A stretch of DNA of 64,000 nt from contig NZ_CP107899.1 of the NCBI RefSeq assembly GCF_036013915.1, forward strand, positions 4,836,001 through 4,900,000, written 5' to 3'. The notes beneath the pieces are model-generated. The model was not told the DNA's origin and searched no databases. It worked only from the letters and a program-made list of their open reading frames with translations. Positions 9,055 to 18,663 of the stretch are shown one piece after another. This DNA is from Streptomyces sp. NBC_00464. GTDB lineage: Bacteria; Actinomycetota; Actinomycetes; Streptomycetales; Streptomycetaceae. Made by a program: the position numbers and the translations under genes. Within the stretch, counting starts at the first letter, position 1, and the number at the start of each line of letters is the position of its first letter.

Positions 9055-10912
9055 CCGTGGTCAGGGCGGCCGTGGCCGTGCGGTGGGGGTGACCGTGCTC
9101 CTCGGATGCGGCGCCGTGCTGCTGTCCGCGTGCGGCTCGATGCCCGTCACGGGGGACGTCAAGGCGGTGGACGCCTCGCAGCCCGGCGACTCCCAGGTGC
9201 AGGTGTATGCGGTCGCTCCGCGCGACGGCGCCACTCCGAACGAGGTGGTCGACGGCTTCCTGGAGTCGATGACCAGTGACGACTCCGATTTCAGGACCAC
9301 GCGCCAGTACCTCACGAAGGAGGCGTCGAGCGGCTGGAAGCCGAGCGCGCTCACCACGGTGCTGGCCAAGGCGCCCAACCGGAGCGACCGGCCGGTCCAC
9401 GACAGCGACCGCGGTACCAACGAGGTCAGCTACACCCTGACAGGCGAGAAGGTGGCGACGGTCGACGACCAGAACGCCTACCAGCCGCTCGCGCCGTCGG
9501 ACTACTCCGGCACGCTTCACCTGGTGCGGCAGAAGGGTCCGGACGGCAAGGAATGGCGCATCGACATGGTGCCGGACGGACTGGTGCTCGGGCAGTCCGA
9601 CTTCAAACGGCTCTACCGTTCCGTCAACAAGTTCTACTTCGCCACCGGGCGGACCGAGGCACAGTCCACGCTGGTCGCCGACCCCGTCTACATCCGTAAC
9701 CGGACCGATCCGGCCACTGGCATGGACACGGTGACGCAGGCCGTCCGCAGCCTCCTGAGGGGCCCCACCGACTGGCTGCGGCCAGTGGTCGCATCCCGCT
9801 TTCCCACTGGTACCGGGCTGCGGAAGGGCGTCACGTCCCTGACACCCGACGACCGGAACGTGCTGAAGGTCCCGCTCGACAAGAAGGCCGACGGGACCGG
9901 GCAGCGCACCTGCCGGATGATGGCCTCGCAGGTGCTCTTCACCCTCCGCGACCTGACGTCCGCACGCGTCGAGCAGGTGGAGCTCCAGCGTTCCGACGGA
10001 TCGGCGCTCTGTGTGCTGGGGGCGGACCAGGCCGAGGAGTACGCCCCCGACGGCTCGTCGGGCGGGCCCGACAGCCAGTACTTCGTCGATGCCAAGGGGC
10101 ACGTGGAGCGCATTCCGGGGAGCACCCGGGGCAGCGGTGAGCCGGAGCCGGTGGCCGGTCCGTTCGGCAGCGGCTCGCTGAAGGTGAGTGCGGTCGGCGT
10201 GGCCCGGGACGAGCAGTCGGCGGCCGTGCTCTCGCAGCACGGGGACGCGCTCTACGTCTCCTCCATAGCGGCGGACGGCGAGCTTCCCGTCCCGGTGGTG
10301 ACGAGCAAGGCCGGCAAGTCCACGGACCGGCTGACGGCACCCAGCTGGGACGGCCGGGGCGACCTCTGGGTCGCCGACCGCGACCCCGGCAACTCACGGC
10401 TGCTGCGGCTGGCCGACGGCACGGGCAAGCCCCAGGAGGTCACTGTGCCGAGCCTGGACGGCGGCCGGATCACGGCACTGCGCCTGTCCTCGGACGGGGT
10501 GCGCATCGCGCTGCTGCTGACGCGGGAGGACGGGACGGCGTCGCTGAAGATCGGCCGGATCGAGCGGAAGGGCCCGCAGGGCAAGGAGCAGGTCTCCGTG
10601 GTGGATCTGCGGCAGGCCGCGCCGCAGCTGGCCGATGTGACCGCGATGTCGTGGTCGGGCGGCAGCCGCCTCGTGGTGGTCGGCAAGGAGCAGGGAGGGG
10701 TGCAGCAGGTCCGCTATGTGCAGGCGGACGGCTCGACACCCTCCTCGGGTGTACTGCCCGGCGTCAACCAGGTGCGGGCCATCGCGGCGGCGGACGACGA
10801 ACAGCTGCCGCTGATGGCGGACACGGTCGGCGACGGAATAGTGAAACTGCTGCCCGGGGACAACTGGCAGACCGTCCTGAAGGAAGGTTCGGCGCTGGTC
10901 TACCCGGGCTGA
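9044..10912 (+). CDS. lpqB: Lipoprotein LpqB, MtrAB accessory protein
   Basis: The protein has 622 residues from GTG 9044, which sits about 10 bases after a GGGAGGA ribosome binding site and overlaps the end of mtrB. A short signal peptide ends in the lipobox LLSAC with lipidated Cys30. The middle holds a GerMN domain (around residues 200-320, with RSLLRGPTDWLRP), and the C-terminal half reads as a beta-propeller-like sensor domain with repeated LSSDGVRIAL and WDGRGDLWVADRD elements. LpqB is exported and anchored outside the membrane, where in mycobacteria it interacts with the extracytoplasmic domain of MtrB and tunes MtrA signalling. Confidence 0.95.
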   Translation: MVTDRGQGGRGRAVGVTVLLGCGAVLLSACGSMPVTGDVKAVDASQPGDSQVQVYAVAPRDGATPNEVVDGFLESMTSDDSDFRTTRQYLTKEASSGWKPSALTTVLAKAPNRSDRPVHDSDRGTNEVSYTLTGEKVATVDDQNAYQPLAPSDYSGTLHLVRQKGPDGKEWRIDMVPDGLVLGQSDFKRLYRSVNKFYFATGRTEAQSTLVADPVYIRNRTDPATGMDTVTQAVRSLLRGPTDWLRPVVASRFPTGTGLRKGVTSLTPDDRNVLKVPLDKKADGTGQRTCRMMASQVLFTLRDLTSARVEQVELQRSDGSALCVLGADQAEEYAPDGSSGGPDSQYFVDAKGHVERIPGSTRGSGEPEPVAGPFGSGSLKVSAVGVARDEQSAAVLSQHGDALYVSSIAADGELPVPVVTSKAGKSTDRLTAPSWDGRGDLWVADRDPGNSRLLRLADGTGKPQEVTVPSLDGGRITALRLSSDGVRIALLLTREDGTASLKIGRIERKGPQGKEQVSVVDLRQAAPQLADVTAMSWSGGSRLVVVGKEQGGVQQVRYVQADGSTPSSGVLPGVNQVRAIAAADDEQLPLMADTVGDGIVKLLPGDNWQTVLKEGSALVYPG

Positions 10913-11010
10913 CGCCCGCAGCCGGTGTGGTGGCCGGCGTTGCCCGGAGCGGCCCGGGGACGTTGTCCACAGGGGTGGTCGGGATGCCTCGGCGCGTGCA
11001 CAGTGGAGTC

Positions 11011-11739
11011 ATGCGCGGGTGGTGGCGGGAGATCGCCGGGCTGGTCCTGCCGGTGGACTGCGGAGGCTGTGGCAGGCCGCGGACCGAGCTGTGCGAGGAG
11101 TGCTGCGCGCAGCTGTACGGCGGCGTGCCGCGCCGGGTGAGGCCCGACCCGGAGCCCGCAGGTCTGCCCGTGGTGCATGCGGCCGCCGGGTACGAGAACG
11201 CGGTACGGGCCGTGCTGCTGGCCCACAAGGAGCGAGGTGTACTCGGCCTCGCCGGAGCCGCCGGCAGAGCGCTGGCGGGTGCTGTGAGGGCCGGGGCGGG
11301 GTCGTCGGCCGGTGCGGGGCCGCTCTTTCTGGTGCCCGTACCGTCGGCGCGGCGGGCTGTCGCCTCGCGCGGGCATGATCCTGCCCGCCGGATCGCGCTG
11401 GCGGCCGCGGCGGAACTGCGGCGTACGGGCACGCCCGCCCGGGTGGCCGGGGTGTTACGGCAGCGGCGTCCGGTGGCCGATCAGTCGGGGCTCGGAGCCA
11501 GGGAGCGCCGGGTGAATCTGGCGGGCGCTCTGGGGATGGTGGCCGGGGGTGAACGGCTGCTTGCCGCCGGTCGGGTGGTGCTGGTGGACGACCTGTTGAC
11601 GACAGGTGCCTCACTGGCCGAGGCGGCACGGGTGATCGAAGCGGCCAACGGGTGGGGGAGCACCGTCTCCGGGGTGCGTCACGCGGCCGTGGTCGCAGCT
11701 TCTCCGTCCGCCTTCGAAATAAACCGGAACTGGAACTGA
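11011..11739 (+). CDS. ComF family phosphoribosyltransferase-like protein
   Basis: The protein has 242 residues from ATG 11011, which follows a GTGGAG ribosome binding site; an in-frame ATG at 10984 is the alternative. An N-terminal double zinc-ribbon-like stretch (CGGCGRPRTELCEECCAQL) precedes a type I phosphoribosyltransferase fold with the signature VVLVDDLLTTGASL (about residues 189-203). ComF proteins in naturally competent bacteria support single-stranded DNA uptake, while in Streptomyces the role is unknown. It follows lpqB by 98 bases in the same orientation, a common actinobacterial arrangement. Confidence 0.9.
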   Translation: MRGWWREIAGLVLPVDCGGCGRPRTELCEECCAQLYGGVPRRVRPDPEPAGLPVVHAAAGYENAVRAVLLAHKERGVLGLAGAAGRALAGAVRAGAGSSAGAGPLFLVPVPSARRAVASRGHDPARRIALAAAAELRRTGTPARVAGVLRQRRPVADQSGLGARERRVNLAGALGMVAGGERLLAAGRVVLVDDLLTTGASLAEAARVIEAANGWGSTVSGVRHAAVVAASPSAFEINRNWN

Positions 11740-12060
11740 ACTTGCATCGTTGCAGGTAGTGAGTGGGTAAAAAGACCTGAACGGAGGTACGTGCGAGTAG
11801 CGGGTGCCGACATCCCACCGGGCAGGCTATGTTCGGTTGTGAGGAATGGTGAATGCCAGGCCTCGACGAATGCACCACCAGGTTTCGGGCAGGCGACCCA
11901 CCGAAGTTCGGAAACCGGGAATTCGGTGGGGTGGAGACCTTGCCGACGGGGGAGGAGGAGGTGGAAGTCACCGAGTCCGCGGCTCCGGCCATCACCGGGG
12001 CCTGGTGCAAAAGGGAGATGCTCCGCCGCTGAGCGGAGCGATCCGGGAACGGAGTTCTGC
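11740..12060 (+). promoter_or_regulatory. hpf upstream region (321 bases)
   Basis: The spacer between comF and hpf is long for this compact region. It holds a strong Shine-Dalgarno-like GGAGG at 11783-11787 three bases before a GTG, from which a frame stays open into hpf (about 90 extra residues). It also holds a separate 59-codon ORF at 11853-12032. An AT-rich patch GTGGGTAAAAAG at 11763-11774 is the best candidate for a promoter, but no clear -35/-10 pair is visible. The hpf start at 12061 has its own GGAG at 12049-12052. Confidence 0.35.
11853..12032 (+). CDS. Small ORF (59 residues) upstream of hpf, hypothetical
   Basis: The ORF starts at ATG 11853 (MPGLDECTTRFRAGDPPKFG), preceded by GAGGAA at 11841-11846, and stops at TGA 12030-12032, 28 bases before hpf. 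The second half is acidic and then basic (TGEEEVEVTESAAPAITGAW, ending CKREMLRR). Third positions become strongly G/C in the second half, as expected for a Streptomyces gene, while the first third is weaker. Two cysteines are present (residues 7 and 52), with no membrane segment or known domain. It could be a leader peptide or small regulator tied to hpf expression, or chance. A competing frame from 11791 reads through the same DNA into hpf. Confidence 0.45.
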   Translation: MPGLDECTTRFRAGDPPKFGNREFGGVETLPTGEEEVEVTESAAPAITGAWCKREMLRR

Positions 12061-12750
12061 GTGGACATCGTCGTCAAGGGCCGCAAGACCGAGGTGCCCG
12101 AGCGGTTCCGCAAGCACGTGGCCGAGAAGCTGAAGCTGGACAAGATCCAGAAGTTCGACGGCAAGGTGATCAGCCTCGACGTGGAGGTGTCCAAGGAGCC
12201 GAATCCTCGTCAGGCAGACCGTTCCGACCGAGTGGAGATCACACTCCGCTCGCGTGGACCGGTCATCAGGGCAGAAGCGGCCGCAGGCGACCCGTACGCA
12301 GCGTTGGACCTGGCCACAGGCAAGTTGGAGGCGCGGCTGCGCAAGCAGCACGACAAGCGCTACAGCCGCCGCGGCACAGGTCGTATCCCCGCTGCGGAGG
12401 TCGGCGAAATGGTGCCGGACGCGGCGTCGTTCAACGGCGACGGCGAGCTGGTCGCCGACGAAGCGGTACAGCCCGTACCCACCACCAGGATCGGCTCGCT
12501 CGAGGTACAGGGCGAAGGACCGCTGGTGATGCGCGAGAAGACGCACGTCGCGGCACCCATGTCGCTCGACCAGGCGCTCTACGAGATGGAGCTGGTCGGT
12601 CACGACTTCTATCTGTTCGTCGACTCCGAGACGAAGGAACCCAGTGTCGTCTACCGGCGGCATGCTTACGACTACGGTGTCATCCACCTGAGGACCGACC
12701 CTCTGGCCGCCGATGAGGCGGGCGGCGCGGGCGGTGCGCTCGGCGGCTGA
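12061..12750 (+). CDS. hpf: Long-form ribosome hibernation promoting factor
   Basis: The protein has 229 residues from GTG 12061 with GGAG eight bases upstream. The N-terminal S30AE/HPF domain (about 1-100) begins MDIVVKGRKTEVPERFRKHV and binds the 30S decoding region. A charged linker (KQHDKRYSRRGTGR) leads to the C-terminal dimerisation domain (about 165-229) with MSLDQALYEMELVGHDFYLF and YRRHAYDYGVIHL. This long architecture dimerises 70S ribosomes into inactive 100S particles during stationary phase or stress. A hairpin terminator follows at 12766-12800. Confidence 0.94.
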   Translation: MDIVVKGRKTEVPERFRKHVAEKLKLDKIQKFDGKVISLDVEVSKEPNPRQADRSDRVEITLRSRGPVIRAEAAAGDPYAALDLATGKLEARLRKQHDKRYSRRGTGRIPAAEVGEMVPDAASFNGDGELVADEAVQPVPTTRIGSLEVQGEGPLVMREKTHVAAPMSLDQALYEMELVGHDFYLFVDSETKEPSVVYRRHAYDYGVIHLRTDPLAADEAGGAGGALGG

Positions 12751-12765
12751 CGCCACCACTTTGTG

Positions 12766-12800
12766 GTGCCCCTGGAGCGCCTGTGCGCCCCCAGGGGCAC
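12766..12800 (+). terminator. Hairpin terminator after hpf
   Basis: The arms GTGCCCCTGG (12766-12775) and CCAGGGGCAC (12791-12800) are perfect complements around a 15-base loop that itself holds a GCGC/GCGC pairing. It starts 15 bases after the hpf stop. There is no U-tract, as is usual in Streptomyces. Confidence 0.75.
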
Positions 12801-12935
12801 CTTCGTGCGACCACAGGATCACCGCTCTGACGTCCAGGCATGAAATCATGGCGGCCCAAGCCAATCGGTGCTCTGTGAACTGCCGTTGGCGGACAGTTTG
12901 TGAACTTCAGGCCGTGGCCTTCAGGGGGAGGAACG

Positions 12936-13691
12936 ATGGCGGACACCTTCGGGCCCGTGCGCGATGCGAATGATGCCGACGACGCTGCCGGTGCCCGCAC
13001 CGGCGCGTACGACGACAGCGGTTCCCGCAAGGAGCCGATCCGAGTTCTTGTGGTCGACGACCATGCCCTGTTCCGCAGAGGACTGGAGATCGTCCTCGCG
13101 CAGGAGGAGGACATCCAGGTCGTCGGTGAGGCGGGCGACGGGGCGGAGGCGGTCGACAAGGCGGCCGACCTGCTGCCCGACATCGTCCTGATGGACGTAC
13201 GCATGCCCAAGCGGGGAGGCATCGAGGCCTGCACCTCCATCAAGGAGGTGGCCCCCAGCGCGAAGATCATCATGTTGACGATCAGCGACGAGGAAGCGGA
13301 TCTCTACGACGCCATCAAGGCTGGGGCCACCGGCTATCTCCTCAAGGAGATCTCCACGGACGAGGTCGCCACCGCGATTCGCGCGGTCGCCGACGGGCAG
13401 TCCCAGATCAGCCCCTCCATGGCGTCGAAACTGCTCACCGAGTTCAAGTCGATGATCCAGCGGACCGACGAGCGCCGGCTGGTTCCGGCGCCCCGGCTCA
13501 CCGAACGTGAGCTCGAGGTCCTCAAACTGGTTGCTACGGGCATGAACAATCGGGATATCGCCAAGGAACTCTTCATTTCCGAGAACACCGTGAAGAACCA
13601 CGTCCGCAACATTCTGGAGAAGCTCCAGCTGCACTCGCGGATGGAAGCCGTGGTCTACGCCATGCGGGAGAAGATCCTCGAGATCAGGTGA
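12936..13691 (+). CDS. Orphan NarL/LuxR-family response regulator
   Basis: The protein has 251 residues from ATG 12936, with a strong GGGGGAGGA ribosome binding site; an earlier GTG at 12900 would add 12 residues without a good site. A 34-residue acidic, variable N-terminus precedes a receiver domain with [16 protein letters not shown], phospho-acceptor Asp87 in [12 protein letters not shown], and conserved Lys in [10 protein letters not shown]. The C-terminal LuxR HTH (about 188-245) has [15 protein letters not shown] and [16 protein letters not shown]. No histidine kinase gene lies beside it, so its partner is elsewhere or it is an orphan. It is followed by a convergent terminator. Confidence 0.94.
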   Translation: MADTFGPVRDANDADDAAGARTGAYDDSGSRKEPIRVLVVDDHALFRRGLEIVLAQEEDIQVVGEAGDGAEAVDKAADLLPDIVLMDVRMPKRGGIEACTSIKEVAPSAKIIMLTISDEEADLYDAIKAGATGYLLKEISTDEVATAIRAVADGQSQISPSMASKLLTEFKSMIQRTDERRLVPAPRLTERELEVLKLVATGMNNRDIAKELFISENTVKNHVRNILEKLQLHSRMEAVVYAMREKILEIR

Positions 13692-13696
13692 CCGGA

Positions 13697-13714
13697 CCGG
13701 GGGTAAAGCCCCGG
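13697..13714. terminator. Short hairpin between convergent genes
   Basis: CCGGGG (13697-13702) and CCCCGG (13709-13714) flank the six-base loop GTAAAG in the 33-base gap between the response regulator stop and the convergent YcaQ-like gene stop. It is symmetrical and could serve both strands. Confidence 0.5.
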
Positions 13715-13724
13715 GAATGCGTGG

Positions 13725-14900
13725 TCACGCCAGGACGCGGGAGATTTCCCGGGTGAGCGGTCCGCGTAGCTCCGGTGCGTCCACCCGCTCCAGCCGGACC
13801 TCCGTGCAGCCGACCCAGGAAGCGGCTTCCACCAGCGCCTGCGCCATCGGCGCCACGGCCTTCGCGTCCGCCAGGGAGACCTGCCGGGCGACCAGCGTCG
13901 TGCCCTCGCGGGCCGGGTCGACCCGGCCCTGCAGCCTGCCGCCCGCCAGCAGCGGCATCGCGAAGTAGCCGTGGATCCGCTTGGGCTTGGGGACGTAGGC
14001 CTCCAGACGGTGGGTGAAACCGAAGATCCGCTCGGTCCGGGCACGCTCCCAGACCAGTGAGTCGAACGGCGACAGCAGCGTCGTGCGGTGGCGTCCGCGC
14101 GGCTCGGCGGCCAGCGCGGCCGGATCCGCCCAGGCCGGCTTCGCCCAGCCCTGCACCGTGACCGGGACCAGTCCGGAGTCCGCCACCACGGCGTCGAACT
14201 GCTCGCCCTTGAGCCGGTGGTAGTCGGCGATGTCCGCGCGGGTGCCGACGCCCAGTGACTGCCCCGCGAGCGCCACCAGCCGGCGCAGGCACTCGGCATC
14301 GTCCAGATCGTCGTGGAACACGGCATCGGGCAGGGCACGCTCCGCGAGGTCGTAGACCCGCTTCCAGCCGCGCCGCTCGGTGCACACCACCTCGCCGTAC
14401 ATCAGGGCCCGCTCGACGGCCACCTTCGAGGCGGACCAGTCCCACCACTCCCCGCCGTTCTTCGCGCCGCCCAGTTCCGTCGCCGTCAGGGGGCCCTCGG
14501 CGCGCAGCTGCTTGATGACGGTGTCGTAGGCCCCGTCCGGCAGGTCGTGGTGCCACTGCGGGCGCGCGCGGTAGGCGCGGCGGCGGAAGGCGAAGTGCGG
14601 CCATTCCTCGACCGGCAGGATGCAGGCCGCGTGCGACCAGTACTCGAAGGCCCGGCCACCCGACCAGTACGCCTCCTCGACCGTGTGCCGGCCGACCGCG
14701 CCCAGGCGCGCGTACGGAATCAGTTCATGCGACCGTGCGAGCACCGAGATCGTGTCGAGCTGTACGGCCCCGAGGTGCCGCAGGACCCCGGGCACCCCGG
14801 CCCGGCGGTCCGGGGCGCCGAGGAAGCCCTGGGCGCGCAGCGCGATCCTGCGGGCCTGGTCGGCGGAGAGTTCGGCTGCGGGAGGCTGCACAGACGTCAT
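13725..14900 (-). CDS. YcaQ/AlkX-type winged-helix DNA glycosylase (HTH_42 family)
   Basis: The protein has 391 residues from ATG 14900. The family is built from tandem winged helices (formerly crosslink repair DNA glycosylase YcaQ / DUF1006). The N-terminal segment carries LGAVQLDTISVLARSHELI; the Gln-Leu-Asp at residues 47-49 matches the catalytic Q-phi-D motif of the YcaQ/AlkX branch rather than the Q-phi-Q motif of AlkZ self-resistance enzymes. Other family features are YAYWSGGRAFEYWSHAA-like text around residues 80-95 and the C-terminal GYFAMPLLAGGRLQGRVDP. AlkX/YcaQ unhooks alkyl adducts and interstrand crosslinks. The gene is convergent to the response regulator. Confidence 0.88.
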   Translation of the reverse strand: MTSVQPPAAELSADQARRIALRAQGFLGAPDRRAGVPGVLRHLGAVQLDTISVLARSHELIPYARLGAVGRHTVEEAYWSGGRAFEYWSHAACILPVEEWPHFAFRRRAYRARPQWHHDLPDGAYDTVIKQLRAEGPLTATELGGAKNGGEWWDWSASKVAVERALMYGEVVCTERRGWKRVYDLAERALPDAVFHDDLDDAECLRRLVALAGQSLGVGTRADIADYHRLKGEQFDAVVADSGLVPVTVQGWAKPAWADPAALAAEPRGRHRTTLLSPFDSLVWERARTERIFGFTHRLEAYVPKPKRIHGYFAMPLLAGGRLQGRVDPAREGTTLVARQVSLADAKAVAPMAQALVEAASWVGCTEVRLERVDAPELRGPLTREISRVLA

Positions 14901-14949
14901 GCCCCGCACCCTAGAGGGCGGCACTGACATCCCGGCCGCGGCCGCCCCC

Positions 14950-15540
14950 TCACGGTTGGGCGGGGGCGGTCCCGGCCGGGAGGTACACGTCGGTGCCGGG
15001 CAGGCCGAGGTCGGACGGGAGCAGGGCGCCGGTCCACGCATCGCGGCGTACACCCTTGTTGATCACTCCGGAGCGCTGGTCGCCCTCCATCCGGAATCCG
15101 GCGCGCAGCGCGACGGCCCGCGAGGCGAGGTTGCCGGTCTCGGCCCGCCACTCCAGCCGGTCCCCGCCGAGCGAGGCGAAGGTCCAGCGGGCGGCGCAGA
15201 GGACCGCCTCAGTCGTGTAGCCGAGACCGCGGTGCTCCCTGGCGGTCCAGAAACCGACCTCGTACGTGCCCGGCCCGGTGCGTCGGTTGATGCCGAGCGC
15301 ACCGGCCACGGCGCCGCTGTCGCGCACCGTCACGGCGAAGTTGTACATGGAGTCGTCCTGCCAGCCGCCGGGCGAGATCTGCCGGGCGAAGAGCTCCGCG
15401 TCCGCGAGGCCGTACGGCGAGGGGACGACCGTCCAGCGCTGGATGTCGGGGTCCTGGCAGGCAGCGTGCAGCGCCTTCGCGTCGCCCGGGACGAAGGGGC
15501 GCAGCAGCAGGCGGTCGGTGGTGAGAGTGATCGGCTCCAT
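14950..15540 (-). CDS. GNAT family N-acetyltransferase
   Basis: The protein has 196 residues from ATG 15540 (MEPITLTTDRLLLRPFVPGD), the usual RimJ/RimL-type opening. The acetyl-CoA binding motif A is seen in VGFWTAREHRGLGYTTEAV (about residues 108-126), followed by RLEWRAETGNLASRAVALRAGFRMEG, a typical motif B. The acceptor may be a protein N-terminus or a small molecule; sequence does not decide. It sits between the YcaQ-like gene (same strand, 49 bases away) and secA (divergent). No strong ribosome binding site is seen. Confidence 0.9.
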   Translation of the reverse strand: MEPITLTTDRLLLRPFVPGDAKALHAACQDPDIQRWTVVPSPYGLADAELFARQISPGGWQDDSMYNFAVTVRDSGAVAGALGINRRTGPGTYEVGFWTAREHRGLGYTTEAVLCAARWTFASLGGDRLEWRAETGNLASRAVALRAGFRMEGDQRSGVINKGVRRDAWTGALLPSDLGLPGTDVYLPAGTAPAQP

Positions 15541-15780
15541 GTACGGATTCTGCTGAGCGAGCGGCCGCGTGGCGAGTACTTTTCGGGCTTCCCGGCACCT
15601 TCGGCACCCTTCGGCCGTTGACTCGGAAGGGCGCTGCGGGGTCAACGCAGTGGCAGCCCTCCCGGCGCGGCGGGGTCCTCGCTTACGATGGCCGTTGCGG
15701 TGGGGCCCACCTGCCGTGCCCGCGCCAGAGTCCATAACACGACCCAGTGCCAGGCCCGACCGGCAAGGAGACCAGCCTCA

Positions 15781-18603
15781 GTGTCCGTCTTCAACAAGCT
15801 CATGCGTGCAGGCGAAGGCAAGATCCTGCGCAAACTGCACCGCATCGCGGACCAGGTCAGCTCCATCGAAGAGGACTTCGTCAACCTCTCCGACGCCGAG
15901 CTGCGGGCGCTCACCGACGAGTACAAGGAACGGTACGCGGACGGCGAGAGCCTGGACGACCTGCTTCCCGAGGCATTCGCGACTGTCCGTGAGGCCGCCA
16001 AGCGGGTCCTCGGACAGCGCCACTACGACGTCCAGATGATGGGCGGCGCAGCCCTGCACCTCGGTTACGTGGCCGAGATGAAGACCGGCGAGGGCAAGAC
16101 CCTCGTCGGCACCCTGCCCGCGTATCTCAACGCACTCTCGGGCAAGGGCGTGCACCTGATCACGGTCAACGACTATCTGGCCGAGCGCGACTCGGAGATG
16201 ATGGGCCGGGTCCACAAGTTCCTCGGACTGAGTGTCGGCTGCATCATCGCCAACATGACTCCGGCCCAGCGCCGCGAGCAGTACGGCTGCGACATCACGT
16301 ACGGAACGAACAACGAGTTCGGGTTCGACTACCTCCGCGACAACATGGCCTGGGCGCAGGACGAGCTCGTCCAGCGTGGCCACAACTTCGCGATCGTCGA
16401 CGAGGTCGACTCGATCCTGGTCGACGAGGCCCGTACGCCACTGATCATCTCCGGCCCCGCCGACCAGGCGACCAAGTGGTACGGCGACTTCGCCAAGCTG
16501 GTCACCCGCCTGGCCAAGGGCGAGGCCGGCAACCCGCTCAAGGGCATCGAGGAGACCGGCGACTACGAGGTCGACGAGAAGAAGCGGACCGTCGCGATCC
16601 ATGAGCCCGGTGTCGCGAAGGTCGAGGACTGGCTCGGTATCGAGAACCTCTACGAGTCGGTGAACACCCCCCTCGTCGGGTACCTCAACAACGCCATCAA
16701 GGCCAAGGAACTCTTCAAGAAGGACAAGGACTACGTCGTCATCGACGGCGAAGTCATGATCGTCGACGAGCACACCGGCCGTATCCTCGCCGGCCGCCGC
16801 TACAACGAGGGCATGCACCAGGCGATCGAGGCGAAGGAAGGGGTGGACATCAAGGACGAGAACCAGACGCTCGCCACGATCACCCTCCAGAACTTCTTCC
16901 GCCTCTACGGCAAGCTCTCGGGCATGACCGGTACGGCGATGACCGAGGCCGCCGAGTTCCACCAGATCTACAAGCTCGGCGTGGTGCCGATCCCGACCAA
17001 CCGGCCGATGGTCCGGGCCGACCAGTCGGACCTGATCTACCGCACCGAGGTCGCGAAGTTCGCCGCCGTCGTCGACGACATCGCCGAGAAGCACGAGAAG
17101 GGCCAGCCGATCCTGGTCGGCACCACCTCGGTCGAGAAGTCCGAGTACCTCTCGCAGCAGCTCTCCAAGCGCGGTGTGCAGCACGAGGTCCTCAACGCCA
17201 AGCAGCACGACCGGGAGGCGCCGATCATCGCGCAGGCCGGTCGCAAGGGCGCCGTCACGGTCGCGACGAACATGGCGGGCCGCGGTACGGACATCAAGCT
17301 GGGCGGTAACCCCGACGACCTGGCCGAGGCGGATCTGCGCCAGCGCGGACTGGACCCGGTCGAGCACGTCGAGGAGTGGGCGGCCGCGCTGCCCGCGGCG
17401 CTGGAGAAGGCCGAGCAGGCGGTGAAGGCCGAGCACGACGAGGTCAAGGACCTCGGCGGGCTGTACGTCCTCGGTACCGAGCGCCACGAGTCGCGGCGTA
17501 TCGACAACCAGCTGCGTGGTCGTTCCGGTCGTCAGGGTGACCCGGGCGAGTCCCGTTTCTACCTCTCCCTCGGCGACGACCTGATGCGTCTGTTCAAGGC
17601 GCAGATGGTCGAGCGCGTCATGTCGATGGCCAATGTGCCGGACGACGTGCCGATCGAGAACAAGATGGTGACGCGGGCGATCGCGTCGGCGCAGTCGCAG
17701 GTCGAGCAGCAGAACTTCGAGACGCGTAAGAACGTCCTGAAGTACGACGAGGTGCTCAACCGGCAGCGTGAGGTCATCTACGGTGAGCGGCGCCGGGTCC
17801 TGGAGGGTGAGGACCTGCAGGACCAGATCCGCCACTTCATGGACGACACGATCGACGACTACATCCGCCAGGAGACGGCGGAGGGGTTCGCCGAGGAGTG
17901 GGACCTGGACCGGCTGTGGGGCGCGTTCAAGCAGCTCTACCCGGTGAAGGTCACGGTCGCCGAGCTGGAGGAGGCCGCCGGGGATCTCGCCGGTGTCACC
18001 GCCGAGTTCATCGCCGAGTCGGTCAAGGACGACATCCACGAGCAGTACGACGAGCGTGAGAAGACGCTCGGCTCCGACATCATGCGTGAGCTCGAGCGGC
18101 GTGTGGTGCTGTCCGTCCTGGACCGCAAGTGGCGTGAGCACCTCTACGAGATGGATTACCTCCAGGAGGGCATCGGCCTCCGTGCCATGGCGCAGAAGGA
18201 CCCGCTGGTGGAGTACCAGCGCGAGGGCTTCGACATGTTCAACGCCATGATGGAGGGCATCAAGGAGGAGTCCGTCGGCTACCTGTTCAACCTGGAGGTC
18301 CAGGTCGAGCAGCAGGTCGAGGAGGTTCCCGTCCAGGACGCGGCGACTTCGCTGTCCAAGGAGGACGCCGTTCCGGCGGCGCGTCCGGAGATCCGGGCCA
18401 AGGGGCTCGACGCTCCGCAGCGTCCGGACCGGCTGCACTTCTCCGCTCCCACGGTGGACGGGGAGGGTGGTGTCGTCGAGGGCGACTTCTCCAACGGTGA
18501 CGGTGACGGCGCCGGATCCGCGGAGTCGGACGGGCTCACTCGGGCGGAGCGGCGCAAGGCGCAGAAGAGTGGTGGCGGTGGTGGGCGGCGCCGCAAGAAG
18601 TAG
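15781..18603 (+). CDS. secA: Preprotein translocase ATPase SecA
   Basis: The protein has 940 residues from GTG 15781 with an AAGGAGA ribosome binding site; a 31-residue in-frame extension upstream has no SecA similarity. SecA drives Sec-dependent export through SecYEG. Visible motifs are Walker [10 protein letters not shown] (about 100-107), [19 protein letters not shown] (about 205-222), [27 protein letters not shown] and [17 protein letters not shown]. The C-terminus is a glycine/arginine/lysine-rich tail ([10 protein letters not shown]) and lacks the SEC-C zinc motif of proteobacterial SecA, which is normal for actinobacterial SecA1. A hairpin terminator lies 20 bases after the stop. Confidence 0.98.
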   Translation: MSVFNKLMRAGEGKILRKLHRIADQVSSIEEDFVNLSDAELRALTDEYKERYADGESLDDLLPEAFATVREAAKRVLGQRHYDVQMMGGAALHLGYVAEMKTGEGKTLVGTLPAYLNALSGKGVHLITVNDYLAERDSEMMGRVHKFLGLSVGCIIANMTPAQRREQYGCDITYGTNNEFGFDYLRDNMAWAQDELVQRGHNFAIVDEVDSILVDEARTPLIISGPADQATKWYGDFAKLVTRLAKGEAGNPLKGIEETGDYEVDEKKRTVAIHEPGVAKVEDWLGIENLYESVNTPLVGYLNNAIKAKELFKKDKDYVVIDGEVMIVDEHTGRILAGRRYNEGMHQAIEAKEGVDIKDENQTLATITLQNFFRLYGKLSGMTGTAMTEAAEFHQIYKLGVVPIPTNRPMVRADQSDLIYRTEVAKFAAVVDDIAEKHEKGQPILVGTTSVEKSEYLSQQLSKRGVQHEVLNAKQHDREAPIIAQAGRKGAVTVATNMAGRGTDIKLGGNPDDLAEADLRQRGLDPVEHVEEWAAALPAALEKAEQAVKAEHDEVKDLGGLYVLGTERHESRRIDNQLRGRSGRQGDPGESRFYLSLGDDLMRLFKAQMVERVMSMANVPDDVPIENKMVTRAIASAQSQVEQQNFETRKNVLKYDEVLNRQREVIYGERRRVLEGEDLQDQIRHFMDDTIDDYIRQETAEGFAEEWDLDRLWGAFKQLYPVKVTVAELEEAAGDLAGVTAEFIAESVKDDIHEQYDEREKTLGSDIMRELERRVVLSVLDRKWREHLYEMDYLQEGIGLRAMAQKDPLVEYQREGFDMFNAMMEGIKEESVGYLFNLEVQVEQQVEEVPVQDAATSLSKEDAVPAARPEIRAKGLDAPQRPDRLHFSAPTVDGEGGVVEGDFSNGDGDGAGSAESDGLTRAERRKAQKSGGGGGRRRKK

Positions 18604-18623
18604 CGTGCGCTGATTGTTGTCTG

Positions 18624-18663
18624 CGGCCGGGGCCGGGCACCGTTGGGTGTCCGGCCCCGGCCG
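18624..18663 (+). terminator. Hairpin terminator after secA
   Basis: CGGCCGGGGCCGG (18624-18636) pairs with CCGGCCCCGGCCG (18651-18663), extended inward by GCACC/GGTGT around a GTTG loop. It begins 20 bases after the secA stop. Confidence 0.8.

Noticed and set aside
12751..12935. tRNA or other structural RNA between hpf and the response regulator
   Set aside because: Only a terminator hairpin is present; no cloverleaf or TTCGA-type loop was found.
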